A DNA stretch of 64,000 nt from Rhodobacter xanthinilyticus. Its GTDB lineage: Bacteria > Pseudomonadota > Alphaproteobacteria > Rhodobacterales > Rhodobacteraceae. Positions 9,155 to 18,302 of the stretch are shown one piece after another. The notes below the pieces were generated by a model. It did no database searches. It had not been told where the DNA came from and was given only the letters and a program-made list of their open reading frames with translations. Numbering within the stretch: the first letter of the stretch is position 1; each line of letters begins with the position of its first letter. The DNA is taken from positions 992,001-1,056,000 of the forward strand of contig NZ_CP017781.1 of the NCBI RefSeq assembly GCF_001856665.1, in the 5' to 3' direction. Position numbers and translations under genes: made by a program.

Positions 9155-10054
9155 CGCGCGCAGCCGCTCGGGGTAATAGCTCCAGGCGAGAAAGCGGCTG
9201 GTCTTCTGGCCCTGCGCCATCTCGACCACCCGCGTCTCGGCCACCTCGGCGCGCCGCAACAGCCGCGTCAACGGCGCGAGGTTGTCCTGTTTCGAGACGA
9301 GGCAGGTGAACCACAGGCATTGCTCGGCGACCTCGCGGCTTTGCGCGATCATCCGCGCGATGAAGCCGACCTCGCCGCCCGGGCACCACAGCTCCCCCCT
9401 CTGGCCGCCGAAATTGAGCGCATCCTGATCGCCCTTGCCAAGGTTGCGCCATTTGCGCCGCGTGCCCGCGCGCGCCGCCTCGGGCGAGGCGTGGAACGGC
9501 GGGTTGCACAGCGTCAGGTGAAACAGGTCATCGGCGCGCACCACGCCGCGGAAGATGTCTTCCGGGTTGCGCTGCCGCCGCAGCCCGATCTCGAGCCGGT
9601 TCTCCTGACAGATCCGCCGCGCCGAGGCGAGCGAGGCCGGGTCGATATCGACCCCGGTGAAGCTCCAGCCATAGGCGCTCTGGCCGGTGAGCGGATAGAC
9701 GAGGCTCGCCCCGGTGCCGATATCGAGCGCGCGGATCTGCGGCCCGCGCGGGATCACGCCGCCGTTGCTCTCGGCCAGCAGATCCGCGAGATAATGGAGG
9801 TAATCGACCCGCCCCGGGATCGGCGGGCACAGCGCCTTGGCCGGAAACTCCCAGAAATCAAGGTCGTAATGCGTGCGCAGGAGCGCGCGGTTGAGGCAGC
9901 GCACCGCCTCGGGGTTCTGGAAATCAATCGTCAGCTCGCCGCGCGGGGAGCGGGTCGTGAGCGCGGCAAGCTCGGGCGTTTTCTCGAACAGGCGCGGAAA
10001 ATCATAGCCCTCCCGATGCAGGTTCCGCGGGTGCAACATCGGTTTGACGGCCAT
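9149..10054 (-). CDS. rlmF: 23S rRNA (adenine(1618)-N6)-methyltransferase RlmF
   Basis: 301 residues. The family-specific N-terminus LHPRNLHREGYDF is present. The Rossmann methyltransferase core follows, with LDIGTGASLVYPL as SAM motif I and CNPPFHAS as the N6-adenine methyltransferase catalytic NPPF motif. Length and motifs match RlmF, which methylates A1618 of 23S rRNA. It is convergent with the DUF6525 gene and divergent from the frmR operon, and it appears to be a single-gene unit. Confidence 0.93.
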   Translation of the reverse strand: MAVKPMLHPRNLHREGYDFPRLFEKTPELAALTTRSPRGELTIDFQNPEAVRCLNRALLRTHYDLDFWEFPAKALCPPIPGRVDYLHYLADLLAESNGGVIPRGPQIRALDIGTGASLVYPLTGQSAYGWSFTGVDIDPASLASARRICQENRLEIGLRRQRNPEDIFRGVVRADDLFHLTLCNPPFHASPEAARAGTRRKWRNLGKGDQDALNFGGQRGELWCPGGEVGFIARMIAQSREVAEQCLWFTCLVSKQDNLAPLTRLLRRAEVAETRVVEMAQGQKTSRFLAWSYYPERLRAL

Positions 10055-10224
10055 GAGACCTTGCCTGCTCCTTGCGGCGGGCGGCGCGCCCGCGAGAGGC
10101 CGAGCTTACCGCGTCTTGGCGGGCGGTGAAATAGCGCGGGCGCCGGCCCGGCGCGGGGCCCGGGGAGGGGCGGCGGTCGTTTTTGGCGCGGCAAATGTCG
10201 CGGCCCTTGCGTCACGGGGCCGAT

Positions 10225-10245
10225 GTATACTATACCCTAGTATAC
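10225..10245. promoter_or_regulatory. Probable FrmR operator
   Basis: A perfect inverted repeat with arms GTATACTA (10225-10232) and TAGTATAC (10238-10245) around TACCC lies 16 bases before frmR. AT-rich arms around a C/G spacer are the architecture of FrmR/RcnR-family operators. It stands out in an AT-poor region and would let FrmR repress its own operon with frmA until formaldehyde appears. Confidence 0.85.
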
Positions 10246-10261
10246 GATATGCGGAGCGCCG

Positions 10262-10525
10262 ATGCCCAATAACCCCGAAGACAAGAAGCGCATCCTGACG
10301 CGGGTGCGGCGGATCAAGGGCCAATGCGAGGCGCTCGAGCGCGCGCTCGAGGCCGGCAGCCCCTGCGCGCCGATCCTGCAACAGATCGCCGCCACCCGTG
10401 GCGCGATCAACGGGTTGATGGCCGAGGTGCTCGAGGCCCATATCCGCGATGAATTCGGCGCCCCCGATGCTCAGGGCGCCAAGACCCAGGAACTGCTCGC
10501 CCTCGTGCGCAGCTATCTCAAATAA
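10262..10525 (+). CDS. frmR: Formaldehyde-responsive repressor FrmR
   Basis: 87 residues, an all-helical CsoR/RcnR-family repressor. Pro2, Cys35 and His60 are all present at the positions characteristic of FrmR, where formaldehyde cross-links Pro2 to Cys35 and releases DNA. This favours a formaldehyde sensor over a metal sensor. The next gene downstream is glutathione-dependent formaldehyde dehydrogenase, and a palindromic operator lies upstream, so the assignment is strong. Confidence 0.92.
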   Translation: MPNNPEDKKRILTRVRRIKGQCEALERALEAGSPCAPILQQIAATRGAINGLMAEVLEAHIRDEFGAPDAQGAKTQELLALVRSYLK

Positions 10526-11668
<1,143 letters not shown>

Positions 11669-11676
11669 GGCGGGCG

Positions 11677-12507
11677 ATGGAGAAGATCGAAACCCATCGC
11701 ATCTTCGGCGGCGAGCAGAGCGTGTGGAAACACGCCTCTGCCACGCTCGGCTGCGAGATGCGCTTTGCCGTTTTCGTGCCGGACCATGCACCGGGCGCGA
11801 AGCTGCCGGTGATCTACTGGCTCTCGGGGCTGACCTGCACCGAGCAGAATTTCATCACCAAGGCCGGCGCCCAAAGCTATGCGGCGAAGGCCGGCGTGAT
11901 CCTCGTCGCGCCCGATACCTCGCCGCGTGGCGAGGGCGTGGCCGATGACGCGGGCTATGATCTGGGGCAGGGCGCGGGGTTCTACCTCAACGCGACCGAG
12001 GCGCCCTGGGCGGGCCATTACCGGATGTATGACTACATCACCGAGGAGCTGCCCGGGCTGATCGAGGCGGGCTTCCCGGCCTCGGAGCGGCGCTCGATCA
12101 TGGGCCATTCGATGGGCGGGCATGGCGCGCTGGTCATCGCGCTGAAGAACCCGGGCCGCTATGCCGCGGTCTCGGCCTTCTCGCCGATCGTGGCGCCCGC
12201 GCTCGTGCCCTGGGGGCAAAAGGCCTTCACCGCCTATCTCGGCGCTGACCGGGCGGCCTGGGCGGCCTGGGATGCGACCGCGCTTTTGGCGCAGGCGGGG
12301 GAGCGGCTGCCGATCCTGATCGATCAGGGCGAGGCCGATCCGTTCCTCGAGGCCGAGCTGAAGCCCTGGCTCTTCGAGGCGGCGGCCGCGGCGGCGGGCC
12401 ATCCGCTCACGCTGCGCCGTCATGAGGGCTATGACCACAGCTATTACTTCATCGCCACCTTCATCGGCGAACATATCGCCCATCACGCGGCGGCGCTCGC
12501 CGCCTGA
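11677..12507 (+). CDS. fghA: S-formylglutathione hydrolase
   Basis: 276-residue alpha/beta hydrolase of the esterase D family. It releases formate and glutathione from S-formylglutathione, the step after Frm[11 protein letters not shown] near residue 50 is a family signature, [10 protein letters not shown] holds the nucleophilic serine, and the C-terminal [10 protein letters not shown] carries the catalytic histidine. It is co-transcribed with frmR and frmA. No formate dehydrogenase gene is seen in this window. Confidence 0.95.
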   Translation: MEKIETHRIFGGEQSVWKHASATLGCEMRFAVFVPDHAPGAKLPVIYWLSGLTCTEQNFITKAGAQSYAAKAGVILVAPDTSPRGEGVADDAGYDLGQGAGFYLNATEAPWAGHYRMYDYITEELPGLIEAGFPASERRSIMGHSMGGHGALVIALKNPGRYAAVSAFSPIVAPALVPWGQKAFTAYLGADRAAWAAWDATALLAQAGERLPILIDQGEADPFLEAELKPWLFEAAAAAAGHPLTLRRHEGYDHSYYFIATFIGEHIAHHAAALAA

Positions 12508-12526
12508 GGCGCGACGTTGCCCGCGA

Positions 12527-12540
12527 CTTTGGTCGTATAG
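12527..12540 (+). promoter_or_regulatory. Copy D of the shared TTGGTC motif, upstream of the NosR-like gene
   Basis: CTTTGGTCGTATAG is the inverted form of the motif also found upstream of the PedF-type cytochrome, the cytochrome c gene and xoxF (for comparison, copy B reads ATACGACCAATGTC, and this site read on the minus strand is ATACGACCAAAGTC). It lies about 33 bases before the NosR-like start. It may be a regulator site or overlap the promoter. Confidence 0.45.
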
Positions 12541-12572
12541 GCAAGAGCCCGGCGCGGCGCGAGGATCACCCG

Positions 12573-14639
12573 ATGATCCGCGCCGCGCTTTTCCTTTTTC
12601 TCACCCTCTGTCTCGTGGCCCCCGCCGCCGCCGAGCCCTTGCCGCGCGAGGCGATCGAAGCCGAGATCGTCGCGCCCTATGGTCTTGGCGAAGCGGTGAA
12701 CGACCAGGGCGTCTGGGCGCTTTTGAACTCGGGCGGCGGGCCGGCGGGCTATGTCTTCGAGACCGGGCCGCTCGCGCCTTTGCCGGGCTTTTCCGGCCAG
12801 CCGATCAACATGCTCGTGCTCCTCGATACCGAGGGGCGGTTCATCGACGTGCGGCTTCTCTCCCATAACGAGCCGATCTTCGTCTCGGGCCTCGGCGAGG
12901 CGCCGTTTCGCGCCTTTCTCGAGCAATATCGCGGCCATGCGATCTCCGAGCCGCTGGTGGTGGGCACCCCCTATGGCGCGGGGGGCGCGGCTTCGGACAA
13001 TGTCTATCTCGACGGCGTGACCAAGGCGACCGCCTCGGTGCGCATCGCGCATGAATCGATCCTCGCGGCCACGCTCGCGGTCGCGCGCGAGAAGATGCAG
13101 GGCGTCTCGGCCGGCCCCCCGCCGCGCCCCGACCCCGCGCATGACGAAGCTCTCGATTGGCCGCGCGCGCTGGCCGAGGGGCTGATCGGGCGGCTCACCG
13201 TGACCGAGGCCGAGCTCGACGCGGCCTTTGCCGGCACGAAATGGGCCTCCGATGGCGCGGGCGGCGACCCCGAGGCGCCGTTCATCGACCTTTACGTCGT
13301 CGATCTCGGCCCCCCCGCGCTCGCCCGCGCGGCGCTCGCCCCCGAGACCCTGGCCGAAATCGCGCGTTTCACCGCGCGCGCCCCGGATGACGAGCTTTAC
13401 CTCCTGATCGAGGCGGGCCGCCATGGCCTCGTCTCCGAGGATTTCGTGCGCAACACCGCCCCCGACCGCCTCTCAGCCAGCCAAGACGGCCTGCCGCTCG
13501 CGCTGCGCGATGCCGATATCCTGCCCGAGCTTGGCCCCAGCGTGCCGCCCGAGCTTTCCGACGCGACCCGCATGGTGCTGCGCCTCGACCGCCGTCTCGG
13601 CTTTGATCCGACCCGGCCCTGGGAGCTCGCGCTGCAAGCCGTGCGCCTCCATGGCCAGTTCCAGCCCGAGCCCGGCGAGACCCATTTCGCGCTCTCCCTC
13701 GCCACGCCCGAGCGCTTCTTCCTGCGCCCCGAGGCGCCGCGCGCGCTCTCGCCCTTCGAGGAGGCGCTGCGCAACCGCGCGGCCGATCTCTGGGCGCTGG
13801 GCGCGCTGCTCGTGGCCCTCTTCGCAGCACTCTTGGCGCAATCGCGGCTCGCGGGGCTGCGCGCCTTCACGCCTTTGCGCCTTGGCGTGCTGGCGGTGGT
13901 CATCGGCTTTGTGGGCTTCTGGGGCCAGGGCCAGCTCTCGGTCGTCACGCTTCTCGCCGTCTTGCGCGGGCTCAAGGCGCAGGGCGCGGCGGGGCTCGAG
14001 GTGCTGCTCTACGACCCCTTCGGGCTCCTCGTCTGGGCGGCGGCGATTGCCGGGTTCTTCCTCTGGGGGCGGGGGCTCTTTTGCGGCTGGCTGTGCCCCT
14101 TCGGCGCGCTGCAGGAATTCGCCCACCACCTCGGCCGGCTCCTGCGCCTGCCGCGTTGGGAGCCGCCGCCGAGCCTTGCGCGCGCGCTGTTGTGGACGGG
14201 GCCGGTCGCGCTCGCGGGGCTCGTCGCGACCGCGCTTCTCGCCCCGGATCACGCCGAAACCGTGGCCGAGATCGAGCCCTTCAAGACCGCGATCACCCTG
14301 CATTTCGCCCGCCCCTGGCCCTATCTGCTCTGGGCGGGGGGGTGGCTTGCCGTCTCGATGGTCTGGTTCAAGGGGTTTTGCCGCTCGCTTTGCCCGCTCG
14401 GCGCGGCGATGCGGCTGGGCGGGCTTTTGCGCCTGCGCGCCTTCATCCCGCGCCGCGCGGCCTGTGGCAGCCCCTGTCAGCTGTGCAAGGTGCGCTGCCG
14501 CTACGGGGCGATCGCGAAAACCGGAGAGATCCGCTATTCCGAGTGTTTTCAATGCCTTGATTGCGTGAAGATCCATGATGATCCGGGGCTCTGCGTGCCG
14601 CTCGTGCTGGCCGCGCGCCGCGAGGGGAGGGCGAAATGA
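12573..14639 (+). CDS. NosR/NirI-family membrane flavo-iron-sulfur protein
   Basis: 688 residues. The order is: signal peptide (residues 1-20); periplasmic FMN-binding domain (about 40-170); a long periplasmic linker; a cluster of hydrophobic segments (from about residue 400); cysteine motifs CGWLCP and CRSLCP; and a C-terminal ferredoxin-like domain with CGSPCQLC and CFQCLDC. DGVTKAT (residues 147-153) resembles the site where ApbE attaches FMN through a threonine, here probably Thr153. NosR/NirI relatives carry electrons across the inner membrane to periplasmic enzymes. No nitrous oxide or nitrite reductase genes are nearby. It overlaps apbE by four bases and lies inside the alcohol-oxidation island, so a role there is inferred. 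Confidence 0.85.
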   Translation: MIRAALFLFLTLCLVAPAAAEPLPREAIEAEIVAPYGLGEAVNDQGVWALLNSGGGPAGYVFETGPLAPLPGFSGQPINMLVLLDTEGRFIDVRLLSHNEPIFVSGLGEAPFRAFLEQYRGHAISEPLVVGTPYGAGGAASDNVYLDGVTKATASVRIAHESILAATLAVAREKMQGVSAGPPPRPDPAHDEALDWPRALAEGLIGRLTVTEAELDAAFAGTKWASDGAGGDPEAPFIDLYVVDLGPPALARAALAPETLAEIARFTARAPDDELYLLIEAGRHGLVSEDFVRNTAPDRLSASQDGLPLALRDADILPELGPSVPPELSDATRMVLRLDRRLGFDPTRPWELALQAVRLHGQFQPEPGETHFALSLATPERFFLRPEAPRALSPFEEALRNRAADLWALGALLVALFAALLAQSRLAGLRAFTPLRLGVLAVVIGFVGFWGQGQLSVVTLLAVLRGLKAQGAAGLEVLLYDPFGLLVWAAAIAGFFLWGRGLFCGWLCPFGALQEFAHHLGRLLRLPRWEPPPSLARALLWTGPVALAGLVATALLAPDHAETVAEIEPFKTAITLHFARPWPYLLWAGGWLAVSMVWFKGFCRSLCPLGAAMRLGGLLRLRAFIPRRAACGSPCQLCKVRCRYGAIAKTGEIRYSECFQCLDCVKIHDDPGLCVPLVLAARREGRAK

Positions 14640-15502
14640 ACCGCAGGCGCTTCTTGCAGATCACCGCCGCCGCGGCGCTGGGCGGCCGCGCCGCGGGCGC
14701 CAAAGGCGCGGCCGACTGGCGCGGCCGCGCCTTTGGCGCCGAGGTGGCGGTCTCGGGCCTGCCCGAGACCGCCCGCGCGGCGCTCCTGGCCGAGATCGCC
14801 GCGATCGAGGCCACCTTTTCGCTCTACCGCGAGAGCGAACTCACCCGCCTCAACGCCGCCGGCCGCGGCCCCGGCTCGGCGCAGATGCGCGCGGTTCTGG
14901 CGCTTGCAGGCCGGGTCCATGCGGCCACCGGGGGCGCCTTCGATCCGACCGTCGGCCGCCTTTGGGCCGCGCGCGCGGCCCGCGCCCCCGAGGCCGAGGC
15001 GCGCGCCGCGATCGGCTTTGCGCGCGTCGAGATCGGCCGCGAGATCCGCCTCGGCCCGGGTCAGGCGCTGACCTTGAACGGCGTGGTGCAGGGCTATGCC
15101 GCCGACCGGGTCGCGGCGCTTCTCGAGGCGGCGGGCGCGGGGCCCTGCCTGATCGACATGGGCGAATTCGTCGGGCTTGGCGGGCGCTTCCGGCTCGGGG
15201 TCGAGGATCCGGCGGCGGGGCTTCTGGGCGCGCGCGAGATCGGCGCGGGCGCCCCGCGCGCGATTGCCACCTCGAGCCCCGGGGCGATGCGCCTGGGCGC
15301 GGGCGGCCATATCCTCGGGCCGCAGGGCCAGGCGCCGCGCTGGTCGACGGTCGCGGTCGAGGGGGGGGCGGCGGCGCTCTGCGACGCGGCCTCGACGGGG
15401 TTCGTGCTGATGGAGGCGGGCGAGATCGCGCGGGCGCGCGACGCGCTCGGGCTCGGCACGGTGACGCTGATCGACGCCGCGGGCGATCTCGTGACGCTCT
15501 GA
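14636..15502 (+). CDS. apbE: FAD:protein FMN transferase (ApbE family)
   Basis: 288 residues. The N-terminus MNRRRFLQITAAAALG is a twin-arginine export signal, placing the enzyme in the periplasm. ApbE uses FAD to attach FMN covalently to a threonine of target flavoproteins. FSLYRESELTRLN, TGGAFDPTVGRLW and the later LNGVVQGYAADRV are typical ApbE segments. The start overlaps the NosR-like gene by four bases, and that protein has a candidate flavinylation motif, so the two are a probable enzyme-substrate pair. Confidence 0.9.
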   Translation: MNRRRFLQITAAAALGGRAAGAKGAADWRGRAFGAEVAVSGLPETARAALLAEIAAIEATFSLYRESELTRLNAAGRGPGSAQMRAVLALAGRVHAATGGAFDPTVGRLWAARAARAPEAEARAAIGFARVEIGREIRLGPGQALTLNGVVQGYAADRVAALLEAAGAGPCLIDMGEFVGLGGRFRLGVEDPAAGLLGAREIGAGAPRAIATSSPGAMRLGAGGHILGPQGQAPRWSTVAVEGGAAALCDAASTGFVLMEAGEIARARDALGLGTVTLIDAAGDLVTL

Positions 15503-16417
15503 TCACCTCACGGGCGGCGCGAACTCCACCCCGTAGCGCGCGAAAATCGCCGCGATCCGGCCATCGGCGAGCGCCGCCGCGATCGCATCATCGACCGCAT
15601 AGCCGAGCGGGCGATGCTGGAACGAGACCGCCGCGCCGAGGGTCCATTTCGAGCGCGCGAGCCCCAGAAGCGGCGGCTCATGCACCGCTTGCCCCGCGCC
15701 GAGATTGGCGTCGAGCTCGGCGCGCGGGCCCATCACCGCCATCACCTCGCCCGCCTCGAGCCCCGCCATCGCGGCGGCGGTGGTGCGGTAGCGGTGCACC
15801 TTGTCAGCGGTGGCGCCATGGGCGACCGAGGTCAGGTAGAAATCCGAGATCGAATCGTTCTCGACCCCCACCGGATCATAGCGGAAGACCGCCGGCACCG
15901 GCCCCTTCTCGGGGTAATCGGCCAGCCCGTAGGCGATCGCGAGCCGCTCGACCGCATATTGCCCGGTGAACACCACCTGATCGAAACGGCACGCATAATC
16001 AACGTCATAGGGCACATGGAGCATGACATTCGAGACATGCCCGCCGACCACCGCGCCGCGATAGACATAGTTCAGCAGATCGGCGTCGAGCGTCTCGCCC
16101 GAGGCCACGAGCCGGATCCGCGCCTCGACGCCGAGATCGGCCGCGATCAGCTGCGCGATCTCGACATCGATCCCGCGCGGCGCGCCGTTTTCCGCCCAGG
16201 ACCAGGGCGCGAATTCCTCATAGAGGGCGAATTCGATCCAGCCCTCCTCGCGGATCCGGTCGAGCGAGCGGCCGATATCCTGCGGCGGGGTGTTTTGCAG
16301 CTTTTGCTCGGGCGGCAGGCCCTCGCAGGCCGCCCGCGCAAGCCCGGGCGCGACCGGCGCCGCCAGAAGCGCCAGCGCAAGCCCCAGAACCCACCGCCGC
16401 CCGAGAGCGCCCGCCAT
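15503..16417 (-). CDS. Quinoprotein dehydrogenase-associated substrate-binding protein (MoxJ/XoxJ-like)
   Basis: 304 residues with an N-terminal signal peptide (through about residue 29) and an SBP_bac_3-type periplasmic binding fold. The segment EFALYEEFAPWSW followed by GIDVEIAQLIAADLGVEARI is the usual ligand-binding start. Members of this MoxJ/XoxJ-type family accompany PQQ dehydrogenases and may help mature or activate XoxF rather than feed a transporter. It lies 3 bases after a PedF-type cytochrome gene and is surely co-transcribed with it. No permease accompanies it, which supports the non-transport reading. Confidence 0.85.
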   Translation of the reverse strand: MAGALGRRWVLGLALALLAAPVAPGLARAACEGLPPEQKLQNTPPQDIGRSLDRIREEGWIEFALYEEFAPWSWAENGAPRGIDVEIAQLIAADLGVEARIRLVASGETLDADLLNYVYRGAVVGGHVSNVMLHVPYDVDYACRFDQVVFTGQYAVERLAIAYGLADYPEKGPVPAVFRYDPVGVENDSISDFYLTSVAHGATADKVHRYRTTAAAMAGLEAGEVMAVMGPRAELDANLGAGQAVHEPPLLGLARSKWTLGAAVSFQHRPLGYAVDDAIAAALADGRIAAIFARYGVEFAPPVR

Positions 16418-16420
16418 CGC

Positions 16421-17110
16421 TTACTCCGCCGCCGACAGGCCGATGGTGAGCAGCTCGGCGGCGTGTTTCTCGCTCGCCGGGTCCTCGGTGAGCGCCGCCG
16501 CCGCGCGGCTGACCGCGCTGTCGGCCACCGGCGCGCCCGACGCGGTGGCGACGGTCGCCGCGATCTCCTCGAGCTCGGCCTTCAGCGCGGCCGCATCGGC
16601 GCCGCCCGCAGCCAGCGCATCGCGGATCGCATGGAGCCGCGTCGAGGCGGCATCGAGCGCGCCATCCTCGGGGCGGGTCTCGATATAGGTGCGGATCGCC
16701 CAGCCCGCCTTTTGCCCGAGCACCGCGCCGAAGGCCGGCATCTTGGTCGTGCCATCCTGGGTATAGCCGTGCTGGAAGCGCTCGACGAACCATTCGTCGC
16801 CGCTCTCATTGGCCTCGAGGAAGCGCAGATCGGGCGCGAGCCCGCCCGAGACCGCGCCGAGCCCGTGGCAGCGCGCGCAGTTCTGGTTGAACCCGGAATC
16901 GCCGATCTGCACGGCCTTGGCCCAGACCTCCTCGCCCGCGGTTTCGGCGCGGTAGGGGTTCTCGGTCAGCCATTCTTCGCCGACCTCGGGCAGGGCATCG
17001 GTGTTGATCGGCTGCGGCGCCACGTCGCCATGCGCATAGGCCAGGGCGGGCGCGGTCAGCGCCGCCAGCGTCAGGGCCGCCATCAGGCGGCGGGTGCGGA
17101 TGTCGAGCAT
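16421..17110 (-). CDS. Cytochrome c-550, PedF type, with a C-terminal extension
   Basis: 229 residues. A signal peptide ends near AHGDV (residue 26). One heme c site, CARCH, lies at residues 78-82. The segments HGDVAPQPINTDALP, NPYR and SGFNQNCARCHGLGAVSGG match the PedF cytochrome c-550 family, the electron acceptor of PQQ ethanol dehydrogenases in pseudomonads. The cytochrome domain ends near residue 145; the remaining 80 or so residues are alanine- and glutamate-rich and predicted helical, an unusual extension. It is first in a two-gene minus-strand operon with the MoxJ-like protein. A copy of the shared GACCAATG motif lies 120 bases upstream. Confidence 0.88.
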   Translation of the reverse strand: MLDIRTRRLMAALTLAALTAPALAYAHGDVAPQPINTDALPEVGEEWLTENPYRAETAGEEVWAKAVQIGDSGFNQNCARCHGLGAVSGGLAPDLRFLEANESGDEWFVERFQHGYTQDGTTKMPAFGAVLGQKAGWAIRTYIETRPEDGALDAASTRLHAIRDALAAGGADAAALKAELEEIAATVATASGAPVADSAVSRAAAALTEDPASEKHAAELLTIGLSAAE

Positions 17111-17221
17111 GTCTCCCTCCCTCTCGATCTTGGGTGCGACCGGCTTAGCGGGGCCCGGTGTGGGGCGCTATTCGACCTTGGTCGCGGCTGGTCTCATCCT
17201 GCCTGATCGCCCCGGCGGCGC

Positions 17222-17242
17222 TATTGGCCATTGGTCTAATAG
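17222..17242 (-). promoter_or_regulatory. Copy A of the shared GACCAATG motif
   Basis: Read on the minus strand this is TATTAGACCAATGGCCAATA, pointing toward the PedF-type cytochrome gene about 112 bases away. The same region also serves the divergent ABC importer operon starting at 17308. It matches copy C upstream of xoxF in the core GACCAATGG and the following CAATA. It is a candidate site for the LuxR-type regulator encoded at 27767. Confidence 0.6.
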
Positions 17243-17307
17243 GAGGGCGGCGGGGGGCGGCCTAATCTGGGCCCCGGAGACCCGCGCGGGCGGGCAGGGA
17301 GGATGAC

Positions 17308-18288
17308 ATGTTCAAGGCAATGGGTCGCGGTGCTGCGGCCGTGTTCGGGCTTGCGCTGGCGGGCCTTGTGGGGGGCGCGCAGGCCGAGGAGCTGCCGGTG
17401 CTCAAGGTCGCGGCGCTCGAGGGCGGCACGGTCAACTGGGAGCTCGACACGATCAGCCATTATGGGCTCGACACCGCGGCGGGGTTCCGCCTCGAGGTGA
17501 TGCCGGTGGCGGGCAACCCGGCCGCGCAGGTGGCTTTGCAGGGCGGCGCGGTCGATGCGATCGTGAGCGATTGGTTCTGGGTGGCGCGGCTCGCGGCCGA
17601 GGGGCAGGATTATCGCTTCCTGCCCTACTCGAAGGCGGTGGGCGGGCTGATGGTCGGCGCCGAGAGCCCGGTGGCGGCCCTCGCCGATCTCAAGGGCCGC
17701 AAGATCGGTATCGCGGGCGGGCCGCTCGACAAGAGCTGGCTGATCCTGCGCGCCTATGCGCAGAAAGAGGCCGGGATCGATCTCGCCGCCGAGACCGAGC
17801 AGGTCTTTGGCGCCCCGCCGCTGATCATGGAGGCGGGGCTCTCGGGCGAGGTCGATGCGGCGATCAACTTCTGGCATTTCAACGCCAAGATGCAGGCCGC
17901 GGGGATGCATCAGCTGATCGGCGTCTCCGAAGCGGCGCTGGCGCTCGGGCTCGACCCGGAGACGCCGCTGCTGGGCTATGTGCTGCCCGGCAAGCTGGTG
18001 GACGAGCGCCCCGAGTTGGCTGCGGCGCTGGGTCAGGCCTCGCGCGCGGCGAAGGAAAAGCTTGGCCAGGATGATACCGCGTTCGAGCGGCTGCGGCCCC
18101 AGATGAAGGCGAAATCGGAGGCGCAATATGCGGCGCTGGTGGCGGGGTATCGCGCCGGGATCCCGGCGGCGGGGCCGGTCGACGAGGCGGCGGCGGCGCG
18201 GATGCTCGCGCTGATGGCCGATCTGGGCGGGCCGGAGCTCGTCGGCGCGGCGAAAGACCTGCCGCCGGGGATCTTCCTGACGAATTGA
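17308..18288 (+). CDS. ABC importer substrate-binding protein (NitT/TauT type)
   Basis: 326 residues with a signal peptide ending near QAEELP (residue 26), then an NMT1/TauA-like periplasmic binding fold. VAGNPAAQVALQGGAVDAIVSDWFW and LKGRKIGIAGGPLDKSW are typical of this type. It begins a plus-strand operon with a permease and an ATPase. It is divergent from the PedF-type cytochrome gene, so it is embedded in the alcohol-oxidation island. The ligand is unknown; relatives bind nitrate, taurine, thiamine precursors and other small molecules. The context raises a cofactor or chelated metal as an untested possibility. Confidence 0.85.
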   Translation: MFKAMGRGAAAVFGLALAGLVGGAQAEELPVLKVAALEGGTVNWELDTISHYGLDTAAGFRLEVMPVAGNPAAQVALQGGAVDAIVSDWFWVARLAAEGQDYRFLPYSKAVGGLMVGAESPVAALADLKGRKIGIAGGPLDKSWLILRAYAQKEAGIDLAAETEQVFGAPPLIMEAGLSGEVDAAINFWHFNAKMQAAGMHQLIGVSEAALALGLDPETPLLGYVLPGKLVDERPELAAALGQASRAAKEKLGQDDTAFERLRPQMKAKSEAQYAALVAGYRAGIPAAGPVDEAAAARMLALMADLGGPELVGAAKDLPPGIFLTN

Positions 18289-18302
18289 GGGAGGGGCGGG
18301 GC

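Noticed and set aside
10262-10525. frmR read as a nickel/cobalt (RcnR) or copper (CsoR) sensor
   Set aside because: Pro2, Cys35 and His60 and the adjacent frmA point to formaldehyde sensing.
12573-15502. NosR-like and ApbE genes as part of a denitrification cluster
   Set aside because: No nosZ, nosD, nosL or nir genes are present nearby; the surroundings are alcohol and formaldehyde oxidation genes.
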